Positions 19,177 through 29,327 of a stretch of DNA of 64,000 nucleotides are shown here, piece after piece. Source of the stretch: Arthrobacter sp. 131MFCol6.1 (GTDB taxonomy: Bacteria; Actinomycetota; Actinomycetes; Actinomycetales; Micrococcaceae); contig NZ_KB895542.1 of NCBI RefSeq assembly GCF_000374925.1, positions 186,001 to 250,000 on the forward strand, given 5' to 3'. The position numbers and the translations under genes are program-made. Every line of letters begins with the position of its first letter. Position 1 is the stretch's first letter. The notes under the pieces are model-generated. The model was not told the origin of the DNA. It worked only from the letters and a program-made list of their open reading frames with translations, and did not search any database.

Positions 19177-20766
19177 GTGACTACTCCCACTGCATCCCAG
19201 ACGTCCCACAGGCCGGTTCTGGTTGTTGACTACGGTGCCCAGTACGCGCAGCTGATTGCCCGCCGCGTCCGGGAAGCGAATGTGTATTCGGAAGTGGTTC
19301 CGCATACGTACAGCACCGAGCAGCTGCTGGCCAAGAACCCCGCCGCGATCATCCTCTCGGGCGGCCCCTCGAGCGTCTACGCCGACGGCGCCCCCAGCGT
19401 CGGTGCCGACCTCTTCGAGGCCGGCGTCCCGGTCTTCGGCATCTGCTACGGATTCCAGGCCATGGCCAACGCCCTCGGCGGCAAGGTGGCCCAGACGGGC
19501 CTGCGCGAATACGGCGCCACCGAGACCACCACCCTCGGCGAGGGCCGCTCCATCCTGGCCGGCATGCCCCAGCACCAGAGCACATGGATGAGCCACGGCG
19601 ACTCCGTCCACGAAGCCCCCGAGGGCTTTGAGGTCCTGGCGACGACGGCGGGCGCCGACGTCGCGGCGTTCGCCAATGAGGACAAGCGCCTCTACGGCGT
19701 CCAGTGGCACCCCGAAGTCAAGCACTCGGCCTACGGCCAGCAGGTCCTGGAGAACTTCCTCTTCAAGGGCGCCGGGCTGGAACCGAACTGGACCACCGGC
19801 AACATCCTCGAAGAACAGGTCCAGCGGATCCGTGACCAGATCGGCGACGCCCGGGTCATCTGCGGACTCTCCGGCGGTGTCGACTCGGCAGTGGCCGCTG
19901 CCCTGGTCCAGCGCGCCGTCGGCGACCAGCTGACCTGCGTCTTCGTGGACCACGGGCTGTTGCGCGAGGGCGAAGCCGAACAGGTCGAACGTGACTTCGT
20001 GGCCGCCACCGGCGTCAAGCTCTATGTCGCCAACGAGCAGGAGCGCTTCCTGAGCGCCCTTGCCGGCGTCAGCGATCCCGAGACCAAACGCAAGATCATC
20101 GGCCGCGAATTCATCCGCGCCTTCGAGGAAGCCGAACTGGCGATCATCGCCGAGGCAGCAGCTCACGGCGAGAAGATCAAGTTCCTCGTCCAGGGCACCC
20201 TGTACCCCGACGTCGTCGAATCCGGCGGCGGCGAAGGTGCGGCCAACATCAAGAGCCACCACAATGTGGGCGGGCTCCCCGAGGACCTGCAGTTTGAACT
20301 GGTTGAACCGCTCCGTGCCCTGTTCAAGGACGAGGTCCGCGCGGTCGGTGCCCAGCTCGGCCTGCCGCAGGAAATCGTCGGTCGCCAGCCCTTCCCCGGC
20401 CCGGGCCTCGGCATCCGGATCGTCGGCGATGTCACCAAGGAACGCCTGGACCTGCTCCGCAAGGCCGACGCGATCGCCCGCGCCGAGCTGACCGCGGCCG
20501 GACTGGATGACGAAGTGTGGCAGATGCCCGTGGTGCTGCTGGCGGACGTCCGCAGCGTGGGCGTCCAGGGCGACGGCCGCACTTACGGACACCCGATTGT
20601 CCTGCGCCCCGTGTCCTCCGAAGACGCCATGACCGCCGACTGGTCGCGGCTGCCCTACGAGCTCCTGGCCCGGATTTCCAACCGGATCACCAACGAAGTG
20701 GACGGCGTCAACCGCGTGGTGCTGGATGTGACCAGCAAGCCGCCGGGAACCATCGAGTGGGAATAG
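19177..20766 (+). CDS. guaA: GMP synthase (glutamine-hydrolysing)
   Basis: 529 residues. Converts XMP to GMP with ATP and glutamine. An N-terminal class I glutamine amidotransferase (about 10-200) has nucleophile Cys90 in [10 protein letters not shown] and the partner His in QWHPEVKHS. Then the ATP pyrophosphatase domain has the P-loop [15 protein letters not shown], and the C-terminal dimerisation domain has [17 protein letters not shown] and ends KPPGTIEWE. Completes the GMP branch begun by guaB in this window. GTG start fixed by the -10 hexamer; a strong terminator follows. Confidence 0.98.
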   Translation: MTTPTASQTSHRPVLVVDYGAQYAQLIARRVREANVYSEVVPHTYSTEQLLAKNPAAIILSGGPSSVYADGAPSVGADLFEAGVPVFGICYGFQAMANALGGKVAQTGLREYGATETTTLGEGRSILAGMPQHQSTWMSHGDSVHEAPEGFEVLATTAGADVAAFANEDKRLYGVQWHPEVKHSAYGQQVLENFLFKGAGLEPNWTTGNILEEQVQRIRDQIGDARVICGLSGGVDSAVAAALVQRAVGDQLTCVFVDHGLLREGEAEQVERDFVAATGVKLYVANEQERFLSALAGVSDPETKRKIIGREFIRAFEEAELAIIAEAAAHGEKIKFLVQGTLYPDVVESGGGEGAANIKSHHNVGGLPEDLQFELVEPLRALFKDEVRAVGAQLGLPQEIVGRQPFPGPGLGIRIVGDVTKERLDLLRKADAIARAELTAAGLDDEVWQMPVVLLADVRSVGVQGDGRTYGHPIVLRPVSSEDAMTADWSRLPYELLARISNRITNEVDGVNRVVLDVTSKPPGTIEWE

Positions 20767-20773
20767 CAATCTG

Positions 20774-20808
20774 AATGGCCGGCCTTTCGAGGCCGGCCAT
20801 TTCATTTT
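20774..20808 (+). terminator. Rho-independent terminator of guaA
   Basis: AATGGCCGGCCT (20774-20785) and its exact complement AGGCCGGCCATT (20790-20801) around TTCG, followed by the T-rich TCATTTTG. Confidence 0.88.
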
Positions 20809-20890
20809 GTTCCTGACAATGTTTCTGACAATTCAGCCTGAATTTCGCACCGCCCAGTGTTGCGGCCCCGCACCTGCGGGGGATTCGGGC

Positions 20891-20896
20891 TACCCT
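20891..20896 (+). promoter_or_regulatory. -10 hexamer, probable leaderless start of helicase-like gene
   Basis: TACCCT, 7 nt before ATG 20904. Confidence 0.4.
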
Positions 20897-20903
20897 CGAA
20901 AGC

Positions 20904-23900
20904 ATGCCGGTATGGTCCAAGGCGTCCCGCGCGAGCCTGGCAACCGCGAGCACACAAGATGCGGCCAGGGAAAGCGCGGACGCAACACAGACGAGCGTTG
21001 ATACGACGAACGCGCCAGAGTCGAGCCCGCCGCGGTCCGGCACAGAGAAGTCGAGCACAGAAAAGAAGGCAGCAGTGTCAGTTGGTCAAGGCCACCCCGA
21101 GGGCTCCGAGGAGTTCAGGAAATGGCTGTCGGGGCTCAAGCCCGTCACCGGTGCAGATACCATGCTGCGCTTCACGAAGACGCCCGAAGGCTCAATTGAC
21201 CTCACTCATGCCCATCCCTCGGGGCTTGCGCAGCTGATGGCAGGGCGGCGCACCCGGCTCTCGACCCTGATCCGCGACCGCCAGCAGTACGTTGTTGCGG
21301 CCAGGGCATCGCGCAACCTGCGCTCCAAGATCTTCGAACTCGCCAACGACCGCGGCATCGACGCGGGGTATTTCTCCGCCGGCACGGTCGTCTGGACGTC
21401 CGCCGTCGGCGGTAAACCGCAACGGATCTCGGCCCCGGTCATGCTCACCGCCATCTCCCTCACGGTGCGCCCCGGCGAGGACGACTACGAACTGCAGCTC
21501 ACCGAACAGGCGCAGATCAACCCGGCGCTGGTCCGGCACCTCAAGACCGTCCACGGGATCGTTTTCGACGTCAACGCGGTGACACGGATGGCGTACAGCA
21601 CGGCACGGTACGACCCGCAGCCCGTCCTGGACCGCCTGGGCACCCTGGTCCAGCCGATTCACGGCGCGGAGGTCGAACACAACCTGCTCGTCTCCACCTT
21701 TGCCGACCTCTCCGGCAACCTCGATGATCCGTGGATCAACCAGAACAACCCCCTTGTCACCGCGCTGGCACGGTCCGGTTCCGGCGAACTGGTCGACGTG
21801 CCTGCGCTGGATCCCGGCCGCTTCCCCAGCACGGACGACCGGGACCCGGCCGAGGAGCTTCTGCTGCTCGACGCCGACACGGACCAGCAGTATGTGATCG
21901 ACGCCGTCCGGGCGGGCGACTCGCTGGTGGTCAGCAGCCCGCCGGGCACCGGCCAGACCCAGACCGTCATCAACACCATCGGCGCCCTCGTGGACGAGGG
22001 CAAGTCCGTCCTGGTGGTTGGCGACCGGCGGGCCAGCCTCGCCGAGATCTCCGGGCAGCTGGACGGCCTCGGCCTGGACTCGGTCCTTTTGCAGCTCGCC
22101 GGCAACGCCAGCCCGCTGCAGCTCAAGGGCCAGCTGGTCCGGGCGATCGTCCGCAACGAGAAGTCGCTGCAGCCGCAACTGACCAACCTGCACGCCACAC
22201 TGACCGGGCACCGCCACGCCCTGATGGACCACGTGGCCTCCCTGCACAACGTCCGGGCGCGCTGGGGTTGCTCGCCGTATGAGGCCATGCAGTCGCTGGC
22301 AGAGCTGACCTCCATCCAGCCGGCACCGGCGACGACCGTCCGGCTCAAGCGCAGCGTGCTGGACAACATCCGGGACCGCGAGGAGCTCGCGGGCCGGCTC
22401 CGCCGCGCCGCCGAGCTCGGCAGCTTCAGCCGCACGTCGACCACCAGCCCCTGGCACGGCGCGCGCCTGCTGACCCGCAAGGAGACGCAGGAAGCGCAGG
22501 GCGTTGCCCAGTCCGTGGCGGAAAAACTGCCGTTGCTGCGCGGGCGCATGGATGCCGTGGCGGAACACGCGGAGATCCGGCTCGGCCGGACCTTCGCCGA
22601 ATGGGGCGAGCAGATTGAACTTCTCGTGGCCGTCCGCGAAAGCCTGGACAAGTTCACTCCCGACATCTTTGACCGGCCCGTGCACGACCTGATCTCGGCC
22701 ACGGCGTCTTCCGCCTGGCGCAGGGAACGCGGGATCGAAATGCCGTCCATGCAGCGCTCACGCCTGCGCAGGGTGGCCAAGGAGTACGTCCGGCCCGGCG
22801 TGCACATCGCGGACCTGCACAGCTCCCTGGTCCTCGTCCAGGAACAGCGCGCCGCCTGGTCCGGCTACGCGACCACGCAGCGGCACCCGGCCGTGCCGTC
22901 CGGGCTGGGTGAAATCACCGGCCTGTACCGGGAGCTCGCAGCGGAACTGGCTGAACTCGGCCTGGCGGTCAAGCACACCGCCGCCGGCGGCGAGCTGGAC
23001 CGCGCACCCTACGACGAACTCCTGCCCCGGGTGCGGCGGCTCGTCGCCGACACCGCGACCCTCGAAACCCTCCCGGAGCGCACTCTGCTCGTCGAGAGCA
23101 TGCGTGAGCACGGCCTGGGCGAGCTCCTCGCCGACCTTGCCGAGCGCGAGGTCCCGGAAGGTTCGGTGACCGCCGAACTCGAGCTCGCCTGGTGGCAGTC
23201 GGCCCTGGAAGCCATGATCAGCGGCGACGATTACCTCGCCATGTCCGACGGCGACGCCCTGCGCCAGCTTGAGGCGGAGTACCGTCTCGCGGACAACGCC
23301 CATATCGCCAGCGGCGCTGCCCGGCTGCGGTGGAACCTGTCCGAGCGCTGGCGCACGGCCATCGCAGCCTATCCCCGCCAGGCCGAGCTGTTGCGCAGCC
23401 TGCTGAAGGACGGCCGGGTGACCCTGGCAGCCCTGAGCGGCCAGGCGCAGGAGCTGCTGCCCACACTGGTACCTGTGTGGTCCGTCAGCCCGTACCTCAT
23501 GACGGGCCTCCTGCCGATCGAGCAGACCTTCGATGCCGTCGTGATCCTCGACGCCGAGACGACCTCGTTGCAGGCCGTCCTCCCGGCGATCGCCCGGTCC
23601 CGGCAGGTCATCGCGTTCGGCGACGAACAGATCGCCAGCCCGCGGACCTTCACCGTGGGCGTCGAACGGCTCGCCGCGGGGGAGAGCTCCTACCAAAGCG
23701 TTGAGAGCTCGTACCGGGCACTCGCTGCCGTGCTTCCGGTCTGGAACCTTAGGACCGTGTACCGTGCGGTCGATGAAGACCTTGTGCGCCAGCTCAGCAA
23801 GGGTTTTTACGGCGGGGAACTCACCCGCCTCCCGGAGGGGCAATCCGCCACGGGCCTTGACCGTACCCTCAGCGTGGAGTACCTCCCCGACGGCACGGGG

Positions 23901-25370
23901 CTGCCCAGCGCTGACCACGACGGCGTCGAATCGGTTGTTGCCGAGGTCAACCGTGCCGTGGAGCTGGTCTTCGAGCACGCCCGGCTCCGCCCCCGCACGT
24001 CGCTGGCCGTGGTGACCGGCAGCCTCCGCCATGCCGCGCGGATCGGCGAGGCCATCAGGGCCCAACTGCCCAACTACCCCATGCTCGGCAGCTTTTTCAC
24101 GGCGGGGGATGAGTCCTTCCGCGTGGTGGACCTGGAACGGGCCCAGGGCCTGGTCCGCGACCACGTCATTTTTTCCCCGGGCTACGGCCGCACCCCGCAC
24201 GGGCGCACCCTCCACAGCCTCGGGCCGCTTTCCGCCGAGGGGGGCCGCGCAAAATTCGCCCTGGCGATGACGCGTGCGCGCCGGTCCCTGCACGTGCTCA
24301 GCTGCTTCCGCCCCGAAGACCTCGATGTCAGCCGCCTCAGCCACGGCGCCGTGGACTTCTACGAACTCCTGGACCGTGAGATCGCGGGCAACACGGACCT
24401 TGGCAGCCCCGCCTCCCGGGCCGCGGCCAGCGAGCAGGCGCTCGGCGCCGATCCGCTGGTGGCCGACCTGGGCGACCGGCTCCGGGCACGCGGGGCACGC
24501 GTGTGGCACCAGTACGACGGCGTCCTGAACATGGTGGCGGCCGCCGATCCGATGACCACCATCGGCCAGGACGATGCGGAGATTCCCCGTCCGGTGGCGA
24601 TCGAGTCCGATGGCACCGGCCACTACCGGCGGATGAGCGTCCGGGAACGGAGCAGGCTCCGGCCGCAGCTTTTGGAGCGGCTTGGCTGGCGGTACATGCC
24701 GCTATGGACCATAGAGGTCTTCACCGACCCCTCGGCCTGCGCCGACCGGATTGGCGGCTACCTCGGGCTGGAGAAGCCTGCCGCATCCAGCCGGCTGCGG
24801 ACATCGCACGGGTTCTTCGACGACGGCATCGAGCACCTGGCGATCGACGAGGCCCGGGCCGCCGAGTACCACGTGGCGGCCGAACCCGCGGGACAGGTAT
24901 TCCGCGGCCACGAAACTGCCGGCCAGGAACTCCGCCGGCAGGCACCAGCATCAGGATCGACAAGCAACACAGGCAGTAAGGAGGCCGGCGGCATGAGTGC
25001 GGACGGCATCACCGGCGACAACGGCGACAACGGCAACACCGGCGGTAACGGCAATACCGGCGGTAACGGCAATACCGGCGCCCCCGAAGCCGCCGCAACC
25101 AACGCCGCGGCGGGGGCCGCGGCCGACATCGCTGGGCCGACGACCGCTGGGCCAAAGCCCGGCGCATCGCCCGGCGCATCGACCGGCGACGGGCCGGACC
25201 TGGACGCTGCGAAGGAGACGCCCCGCCGTTCGGAGGCTCAGGCCACCGTGGCCGAGGGTGTGCTGCCGAACAAGGCGGCGGAAGACGACCCCCGGCGCTG
25301 GGGTGACCAGCCTGATAATTACGATCACGACGCCTGGCTCCAGGAACAGAAGCCACCGCACTGGGGCTGA
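20904..25370 (+). CDS. Large SF1 helicase-like protein with C-terminal nuclease-like domain; ATPase motifs altered
   Basis: 1488 residues. A Ser/Thr/Ala-rich N-terminus (1-60) precedes an SF1 (AAA_11/12-like) core. The P-loop reads SPPGTGQTQT: the catalytic Lys is Gln351. Motif II reads VILDAETTS, where D883 is followed by Ala, so the usual Asp-Glu pair is broken. Motif III (AFGDEQIASP) and motif VI (AMTRARRSLHVLS) look intact. A helical region (about 480-800) splits the core. At about 1195-1300 is a Vsr/DUF559-like fold with AIESDG and LLERLGWRYMPLW. A Gly/Asn-Thr repeat region (about 1370-1395) and a DDPRRWGDQP...PPHWG tail, seen in other large actinobacterial helicases, end the protein. 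Family resemblance is clear; catalytic competence is doubtful. Confidence 0.82.
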   Translation: MPVWSKASRASLATASTQDAARESADATQTSVDTTNAPESSPPRSGTEKSSTEKKAAVSVGQGHPEGSEEFRKWLSGLKPVTGADTMLRFTKTPEGSIDLTHAHPSGLAQLMAGRRTRLSTLIRDRQQYVVAARASRNLRSKIFELANDRGIDAGYFSAGTVVWTSAVGGKPQRISAPVMLTAISLTVRPGEDDYELQLTEQAQINPALVRHLKTVHGIVFDVNAVTRMAYSTARYDPQPVLDRLGTLVQPIHGAEVEHNLLVSTFADLSGNLDDPWINQNNPLVTALARSGSGELVDVPALDPGRFPSTDDRDPAEELLLLDADTDQQYVIDAVRAGDSLVVSSPPGTGQTQTVINTIGALVDEGKSVLVVGDRRASLAEISGQLDGLGLDSVLLQLAGNASPLQLKGQLVRAIVRNEKSLQPQLTNLHATLTGHRHALMDHVASLHNVRARWGCSPYEAMQSLAELTSIQPAPATTVRLKRSVLDNIRDREELAGRLRRAAELGSFSRTSTTSPWHGARLLTRKETQEAQGVAQSVAEKLPLLRGRMDAVAEHAEIRLGRTFAEWGEQIELLVAVRESLDKFTPDIFDRPVHDLISATASSAWRRERGIEMPSMQRSRLRRVAKEYVRPGVHIADLHSSLVLVQEQRAAWSGYATTQRHPAVPSGLGEITGLYRELAAELAELGLAVKHTAAGGELDRAPYDELLPRVRRLVADTATLETLPERTLLVESMREHGLGELLADLAEREVPEGSVTAELELAWWQSALEAMISGDDYLAMSDGDALRQLEAEYRLADNAHIASGAARLRWNLSERWRTAIAAYPRQAELLRSLLKDGRVTLAALSGQAQELLPTLVPVWSVSPYLMTGLLPIEQTFDAVVILDAETTSLQAVLPAIARSRQVIAFGDEQIASPRTFTVGVERLAAGESSYQSVESSYRALAAVLPVWNLRTVYRAVDEDLVRQLSKGFYGGELTRLPEGQSATGLDRTLSVEYLPDGTGLPSADHDGVESVVAEVNRAVELVFEHARLRPRTSLAVVTGSLRHAARIGEAIRAQLPNYPMLGSFFTAGDESFRVVDLERAQGLVRDHVIFSPGYGRTPHGRTLHSLGPLSAEGGRAKFALAMTRARRSLHVLSCFRPEDLDVSRLSHGAVDFYELLDREIAGNTDLGSPASRAAASEQALGADPLVADLGDRLRARGARVWHQYDGVLNMVAAADPMTTIGQDDAEIPRPVAIESDGTGHYRRMSVRERSRLRPQLLERLGWRYMPLWTIEVFTDPSACADRIGGYLGLEKPAASSRLRTSHGFFDDGIEHLAIDEARAAEYHVAAEPAGQVFRGHETAGQELRRQAPASGSTSNTGSKEAGGMSADGITGDNGDNGNTGGNGNTGGNGNTGAPEAAATNAAAGAAADIAGPTTAGPKPGASPGASTGDGPDLDAAKETPRRSEAQATVAEGVLPNKAAEDDPRRWGDQPDNYDHDAWLQEQKPPHWG

Positions 25371-25453
25371 CGCTGCCGTCCGCAGCAGAGCCTGTGGGCG
25401 CAGCCGGCGTCGGCCCGAGCCAACTGCCCGGACACCCTGGCACTGCGGAAACG

Positions 25454-26353
25454 CTAGCCCGGCGGTGACGCCACGAGCACGAAAAACAGCTTGCCCTGGG
25501 TAGACGCGCCCGCCAGCCTGCGTGCCTGGTCGGCCGGTGCTGCCACCACCACCAGCCCGTCAGTCTCCGCAGCGGCGGGCCAGGGGCCGGCCTTGCCGCC
25601 CTGCGCCGACGTCCAGAGCACCGGCACGGCTTCGGCCAGGACTTGGCTTTCGCCGGGTTGTTCCGTGCCGTTGCCGCCGGTGAGCACCACGTTGACGAGC
25701 TGCCCGGGGGAGACGAGCTGGATGGAGGCCGGATCCGCCATCCTCAGCGGCACGGCAGCAGAGCCGGGCGGGCTTCCGGCGAGCAAACCCGGCCCAAGGA
25801 TCTGGGCGTCGGTGAGGAACTGGCCCTGGCGCAGCGGCGCGGCCAGCTGTTTGCCCTCGAATGCGGTCTCGCTGCCCGGGTTGCCGGCAGGAACGAGGCC
25901 GGGCGGCACGCTGATCCTGCTGACATCGCCGGGTTCCAGGGTCTTTCCGGCCGGCAGATCGGCCGCTGCGGCGAAGGCTGCGACCGTGTCAGCGGGCGGG
26001 GGAGCCAGCTGCTGAACCGTCAGACCGGCGGGAATGCAGAACAGGAGGGCCGCGATAAAGCGCCGGTTCCTGCTCAGCCAGCCGCGCAAGCGGCGCCGCG
26101 ACGGGTGGCCACGGGGCGGATGCCTGCGGGGTTGCGCCGGACCGAACCGGCTCCGGAACGGACGGCCGGCGGCGGAAGACGTGGCTGGAGGAGGGCTGAC
26201 GGGGCGGATCCCGGTGCGGGACCAGCGGCCGGAGGCCACTTCGGGCATTGCGACGCGGAACGGCTCGAACGAAGGCGTGGAAGTCGGTCCGGATGCCGCC
26301 GGGGCAGCCGTCCGGAACGAAGGCGGGGATACCGCGCTGAGGAAAAGTGCCAT
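25454..26353 (-). CDS. SAF-domain protein (CpaB/RcpC-like)
   Basis: 299 residues with an Arg/Pro-rich cytoplasmic N-terminus (1-98), one membrane helix (about 98-115) and an external SAF domain (ADLPAGKTLEPGDVSRISVPPGLVPAG), then GQLVNVVLTGG. CpaB/RcpC proteins of this layout belong to Flp/Tad pilus assembly, but no other tad genes are in view. Many Micrococcaceae carry a lone copy, so a pilus role is only a hypothesis. The start is uncertain: an in-frame ATG at residue 35 is an alternative. Confidence 0.75.
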   Translation of the reverse strand: MALFLSAVSPPSFRTAAPAASGPTSTPSFEPFRVAMPEVASGRWSRTGIRPVSPPPATSSAAGRPFRSRFGPAQPRRHPPRGHPSRRRLRGWLSRNRRFIAALLFCIPAGLTVQQLAPPPADTVAAFAAAADLPAGKTLEPGDVSRISVPPGLVPAGNPGSETAFEGKQLAAPLRQGQFLTDAQILGPGLLAGSPPGSAAVPLRMADPASIQLVSPGQLVNVVLTGGNGTEQPGESQVLAEAVPVLWTSAQGGKAGPWPAAAETDGLVVVAAPADQARRLAGASTQGKLFFVLVASPPG

Positions 26354-26506
26354 GCCGCCACGCTACGGATCCGCCCAGGGCGGCGGGAGCTGCGGAGCGT
26401 CCTATGTGGACAACGGCCACAGCGGACAGGGACTAGCGGTTCAGGCAGTGCCCAGGCTCAGCCGGCCGTGGCCCAGCCGGCAGCAGGCGCCAACCCGGCA
26501 GATGCC

Positions 26507-26758
26507 TTAGCTGGCCGCGGCGGCGGGTGCGGGGGTGGCCGCGGGGGCAGCAGGAGCCGGAGAAACCGTGCTGCCCTTGGCGTCGCGCGAATCGGTCCGG
26601 TAGAAGCCGGAGCCCTTGAACACTACGCCGACGCTGTTGAACTTCTTGCGCAGCGTGCCCTGGCACTCGGGGCAGGACGTCAAGGAGTTGTCGCTGAACG
26701 ACTGCACGATCTCGAAGGCGTGGCTGCAGTCCTTGCAGGCGTATGCATACGTGGGCAC
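26507..26758 (-). CDS. FmdB-type zinc ribbon protein
   Basis: 83 residues, GTG start with GAGGAGG about 8 nt upstream. The N-terminal zinc ribbon has two CxxC pairs (YACKDCSHAFEI... TSCPECQGTLRKKF) and the typical FKGSGFYRTD segment; the tail is an Ala/Pro low-complexity stretch. This family is widespread, small and cytoplasmic, and was named for a formamidase regulator. A specific role is not assigned. Confidence 0.93.
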   Translation of the reverse strand: MPTYAYACKDCSHAFEIVQSFSDNSLTSCPECQGTLRKKFNSVGVVFKGSGFYRTDSRDAKGSTVSPAPAAPAATPAPAAAAS

Positions 26759-26911
26759 TGGAAATCCTCCTCAGGGGCAAACGAGCAGGTCCCGTGCTGT
26801 CGAGTCCGGATCACCGCCGATATGTCTATCGACCGGTTCCGTCCTTAGCAGTCGCAGGGCCTGAGTGCCAATTCTATCACCTTGGCACGAGCCCGGATCA
26901 GCCGGGCGGGA

Positions 26912-27559
26912 TCAGCCGAGCCGGATGATCCCGCCCGGGGTCAGCGCCGTGTCGACTTTCCGGTCGAACGCCTCCGCCGGAATGCTGCCTGCGGGCAGCA
27001 CCTCCGTGTCATACACGACGGCGGCAGTCGGCAACGCGACTCCCTCGAATGCCCCGTCGGACGCCACGCCGGGCGCGCCGCCGGACGCGGAGGACATGGC
27101 GGCCAGGGCGGCAAGAAACTTGTCGTAGTAGCCGCCGCCTTGTCCGATTCGGTTGCCCGAGAAATCCACCGCCGTGGCCGGGAGGAAGATGGCGGTGGCG
27201 TCCCGCATGACGTCGGTGCCGTGGCGTTCACCGACAGGCTCCTGGATGGGCGCGTAACGGCTGCGGACAAACCCGGACAAGGGAGTCCAGTACACCCAGC
27301 TGAGCTCGATATCGGGTTCGCAAACCGGCAGCAGCACCCGGTGGCCGGCATCGACCAGGGCCGTCAGCAGTGGCAATGTGGGCGGTTCGGCGCCCACCCC
27401 GAGGTACGCCGCGAAGGTGCCCTGGCGGCCGCTGGCCAGCCCGGAGGCCCACTGGAGCCCATGGCTGGCGATGCCCGCCGCGGCGGCATCCTGCGCGGCC
27501 GGCGGGAGCGCGTAACGCGCCGCCCTGTGGCCGGAGCGTATTTCCTCTTTTGACGCCAT
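26912..27559 (-). CDS. 5-formyltetrahydrofolate cyclo-ligase
   Basis: 215 residues from ATG 27559 (MASKEEIRSGHRAARYALP); the frame is open upstream but the family begins here with the KxxxR-type nucleotide-binding N-terminus. Converts 5-formyl-THF to 5,10-methenyl-THF with ATP in folate salvage. The signature region GNRIGQGGGYYDKFLAAL lies near residue 140, and LPVCEPDIELSWVYW in the middle. Divergent from galU with about 105 bp between. Confidence 0.92.
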   Translation of the reverse strand: MASKEEIRSGHRAARYALPPAAQDAAAAGIASHGLQWASGLASGRQGTFAAYLGVGAEPPTLPLLTALVDAGHRVLLPVCEPDIELSWVYWTPLSGFVRSRYAPIQEPVGERHGTDVMRDATAIFLPATAVDFSGNRIGQGGGYYDKFLAALAAMSSASGGAPGVASDGAFEGVALPTAAVVYDTEVLPAGSIPAEAFDRKVDTALTPGGIIRLG

Positions 27560-27652
27560 CTTGGCCCTTCCTCTGCCTCTTGCGGCCGCGCTGCACCGGG
27601 CAGGCCCGGCGGGCGGTTCGCACAATGATTACGCAATGATTCGTCCCTCCGT

Positions 27653-27658
27653 TAGATT
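27653..27658 (+). promoter_or_regulatory. -10 hexamer, probable leaderless start of galU
   Basis: TAGATT, 6 nt before GTG 27665. A weak -35 (TTACGC, 27629-27634) lies 18 nt upstream within an AATGATT direct repeat. Confidence 0.5.
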
Positions 27659-27664
27659 AGTCGT

Positions 27665-28582
27665 GTGAATACACCCAACGCTTCCGTCCGCAAGGCCGTA
27701 ATCCCCGCCGCGGGCCTTGGTACCAGGTTCCTCCCCGCCACGAAGGCCATGCCCAAGGAAATGCTGCCTGTCGTTGACAAGCCGGCCATCCAGTACGTCG
27801 TCGAGGAGGCCGTGAATGTCGGCCTGAACGACATCCTGATGATCACCGGCCGCAACAAGAGGGCGTTGGAGGACCACTTCGACCGCGTCCCCGCGCTGGA
27901 GTCCACCCTGAAGGCTAAGGGCGACACGGCGAAGCTCGAGTCCATCCAGGCCGCCAGCAACCTCGGCGACATCCACTACGTCCGCCAGGGCGATCCCATG
28001 GGCCTTGGCCACGCCGTCCTCCGGGCCAAGCAGCACGTCGGGCAGGAGCCGTTCGCCGTCCTCCTGGGCGATGACCTTATTGACGCCCGCGATGAGCTCC
28101 TCAGCACCATGATCGACGTCCAGGCCAAGACCGGCGGGTCGGTGGTCGCTTTGATCGAGGTGGACCCGTCCCAGATCAGTGCCTACGGCTGCGCCGACGT
28201 CGAGGCAATCGGCGGTGAGGACTATGTCCGCATCAACCAGCTCGTGGAGAAGCCCGACGCCGCTGACGCCCCGTCCAACCTGGCCGTAATTGGCCGCTAT
28301 GTGCTGCACCCGGCCGTCTTTGAAGTGCTGGAGCGCACCGCGCCCGGCCGCGGCGGGGAAATCCAGCTCACGGACGCCCTGCAGGAACTCTCGGCCGGCA
28401 CCGGCGAGGGCTACGGCGTGTATGGCGTCATCTTCCGCGGCCGCCGCTATGACACCGGCGACAAGCTCAGCTACCTCAAGGCCTGCGTCCAGCTCGCCTG
28501 TGACAGCGAGGACCTCGGCCCGGGCCTGCGCGAATGGCTGCCCGGCTTCGCGTCCAGCCTGGCCCCCAGCCTCGCCAAATAA
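27665..28582 (+). CDS. galU: UTP-glucose-1-phosphate uridylyltransferase
   Basis: 305 residues. Makes UDP-glucose for envelope polysaccharides and glycolipids. The nucleotidyltransferase signature AVIPAAGLGTRFLPATKAMPKEMLPVVDKP is at residues 9-38 in one stretch, then the UTP/metal-binding GDPMGLGHAV and VLLGDDLI. The downstream GNAT gene starts 6 nt after the stop, so the two probably form one transcript. GTG start placed by the -10 hexamer 6 nt upstream. Confidence 0.97.
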   Translation: MNTPNASVRKAVIPAAGLGTRFLPATKAMPKEMLPVVDKPAIQYVVEEAVNVGLNDILMITGRNKRALEDHFDRVPALESTLKAKGDTAKLESIQAASNLGDIHYVRQGDPMGLGHAVLRAKQHVGQEPFAVLLGDDLIDARDELLSTMIDVQAKTGGSVVALIEVDPSQISAYGCADVEAIGGEDYVRINQLVEKPDAADAPSNLAVIGRYVLHPAVFEVLERTAPGRGGEIQLTDALQELSAGTGEGYGVYGVIFRGRRYDTGDKLSYLKACVQLACDSEDLGPGLREWLPGFASSLAPSLAK

Positions 28583-28587
28583 CTCCC

Positions 28588-29208
28588 GTGGGGGGCAGCT
28601 TCACCTGGCCGGTGACCCTGGAGAGCGGCGAGATCGTGTTGCGCCCGATCCGGTACCGGGACCGCAAGGAGTGGACAGCACTCAGGTCCCGCAACTGCGA
28701 GTGGCTGGCCCCCTGGGAGGCATCGAACCCGGTCCCCGGCGGCGGTCTGCCGGACTACCGGCAGATGGTGCGTTCGCTCAAGGCCCAAGCCGCGCAGGCC
28801 ACGGCGCTGCCCTTCGTGATCGCGGAATGGACACCCGGCCATCAGGCACCGGTGATCGTGGGGCAGCTGACGGTGTCCTCGATCGTATGGGGATCGGCCA
28901 TGATGGCGACGCTTGGCTATTGGGTTGACAAGGAACGGGCCGGCCGGGGGATCGCCCCCACCGCGGTGGCCATGGCGACGGACTATTGCTTCGGCACCCT
29001 TGGCCTGCACCGCATGGAGATCAACATCAGGCCGGAGAACGCGCCGAGCCTGCGCGTGGTGGAGAAACTCGGGTTTCGCGACGAGGGATTCCGGCCCAGG
29101 TTCCTGCACATCAACGGTGAATGGGCGGACCACCGGACCTTTGCGCTTACGGCGGAAGAAGTACCGGAAGGCCTCCTCGCACGGTGGCTGAGAACCCGCC
29201 AGTCCTGA
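28588..29208 (+). CDS. GNAT N-acetyltransferase, RimJ-like
   Basis: 206 residues from GTG 28588, 6 nt after galU. RimJ/RimL-type acetyltransferase: VLRPIRYRDRKEW at the N-terminus, a core strand with GYWVDKERAGRGIAPTAVAMATDYCF (acetyl-CoA loop RxGRG-like) and RMEINIRPENAPSLRVVEKLGFRDEGF near the end. Such enzymes acetylate protein N-termini or small molecules. The substrate here is unknown; this gene often follows galU in actinobacteria. Confidence 0.9.
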   Translation: MGGSFTWPVTLESGEIVLRPIRYRDRKEWTALRSRNCEWLAPWEASNPVPGGGLPDYRQMVRSLKAQAAQATALPFVIAEWTPGHQAPVIVGQLTVSSIVWGSAMMATLGYWVDKERAGRGIAPTAVAMATDYCFGTLGLHRMEINIRPENAPSLRVVEKLGFRDEGFRPRFLHINGEWADHRTFALTAEEVPEGLLARWLRTRQS

Positions 29209-29327
29209 AGCCCGCGACAGCCGCCTGACCAGCCACGACGCTCCGACGCCGGTCAGCTGCCGCCGCGCGCGCGACACACCCCTGACAATGCGGGGCAGCA
29301 CCCCATATACCTCATACGGTTTTGAGT

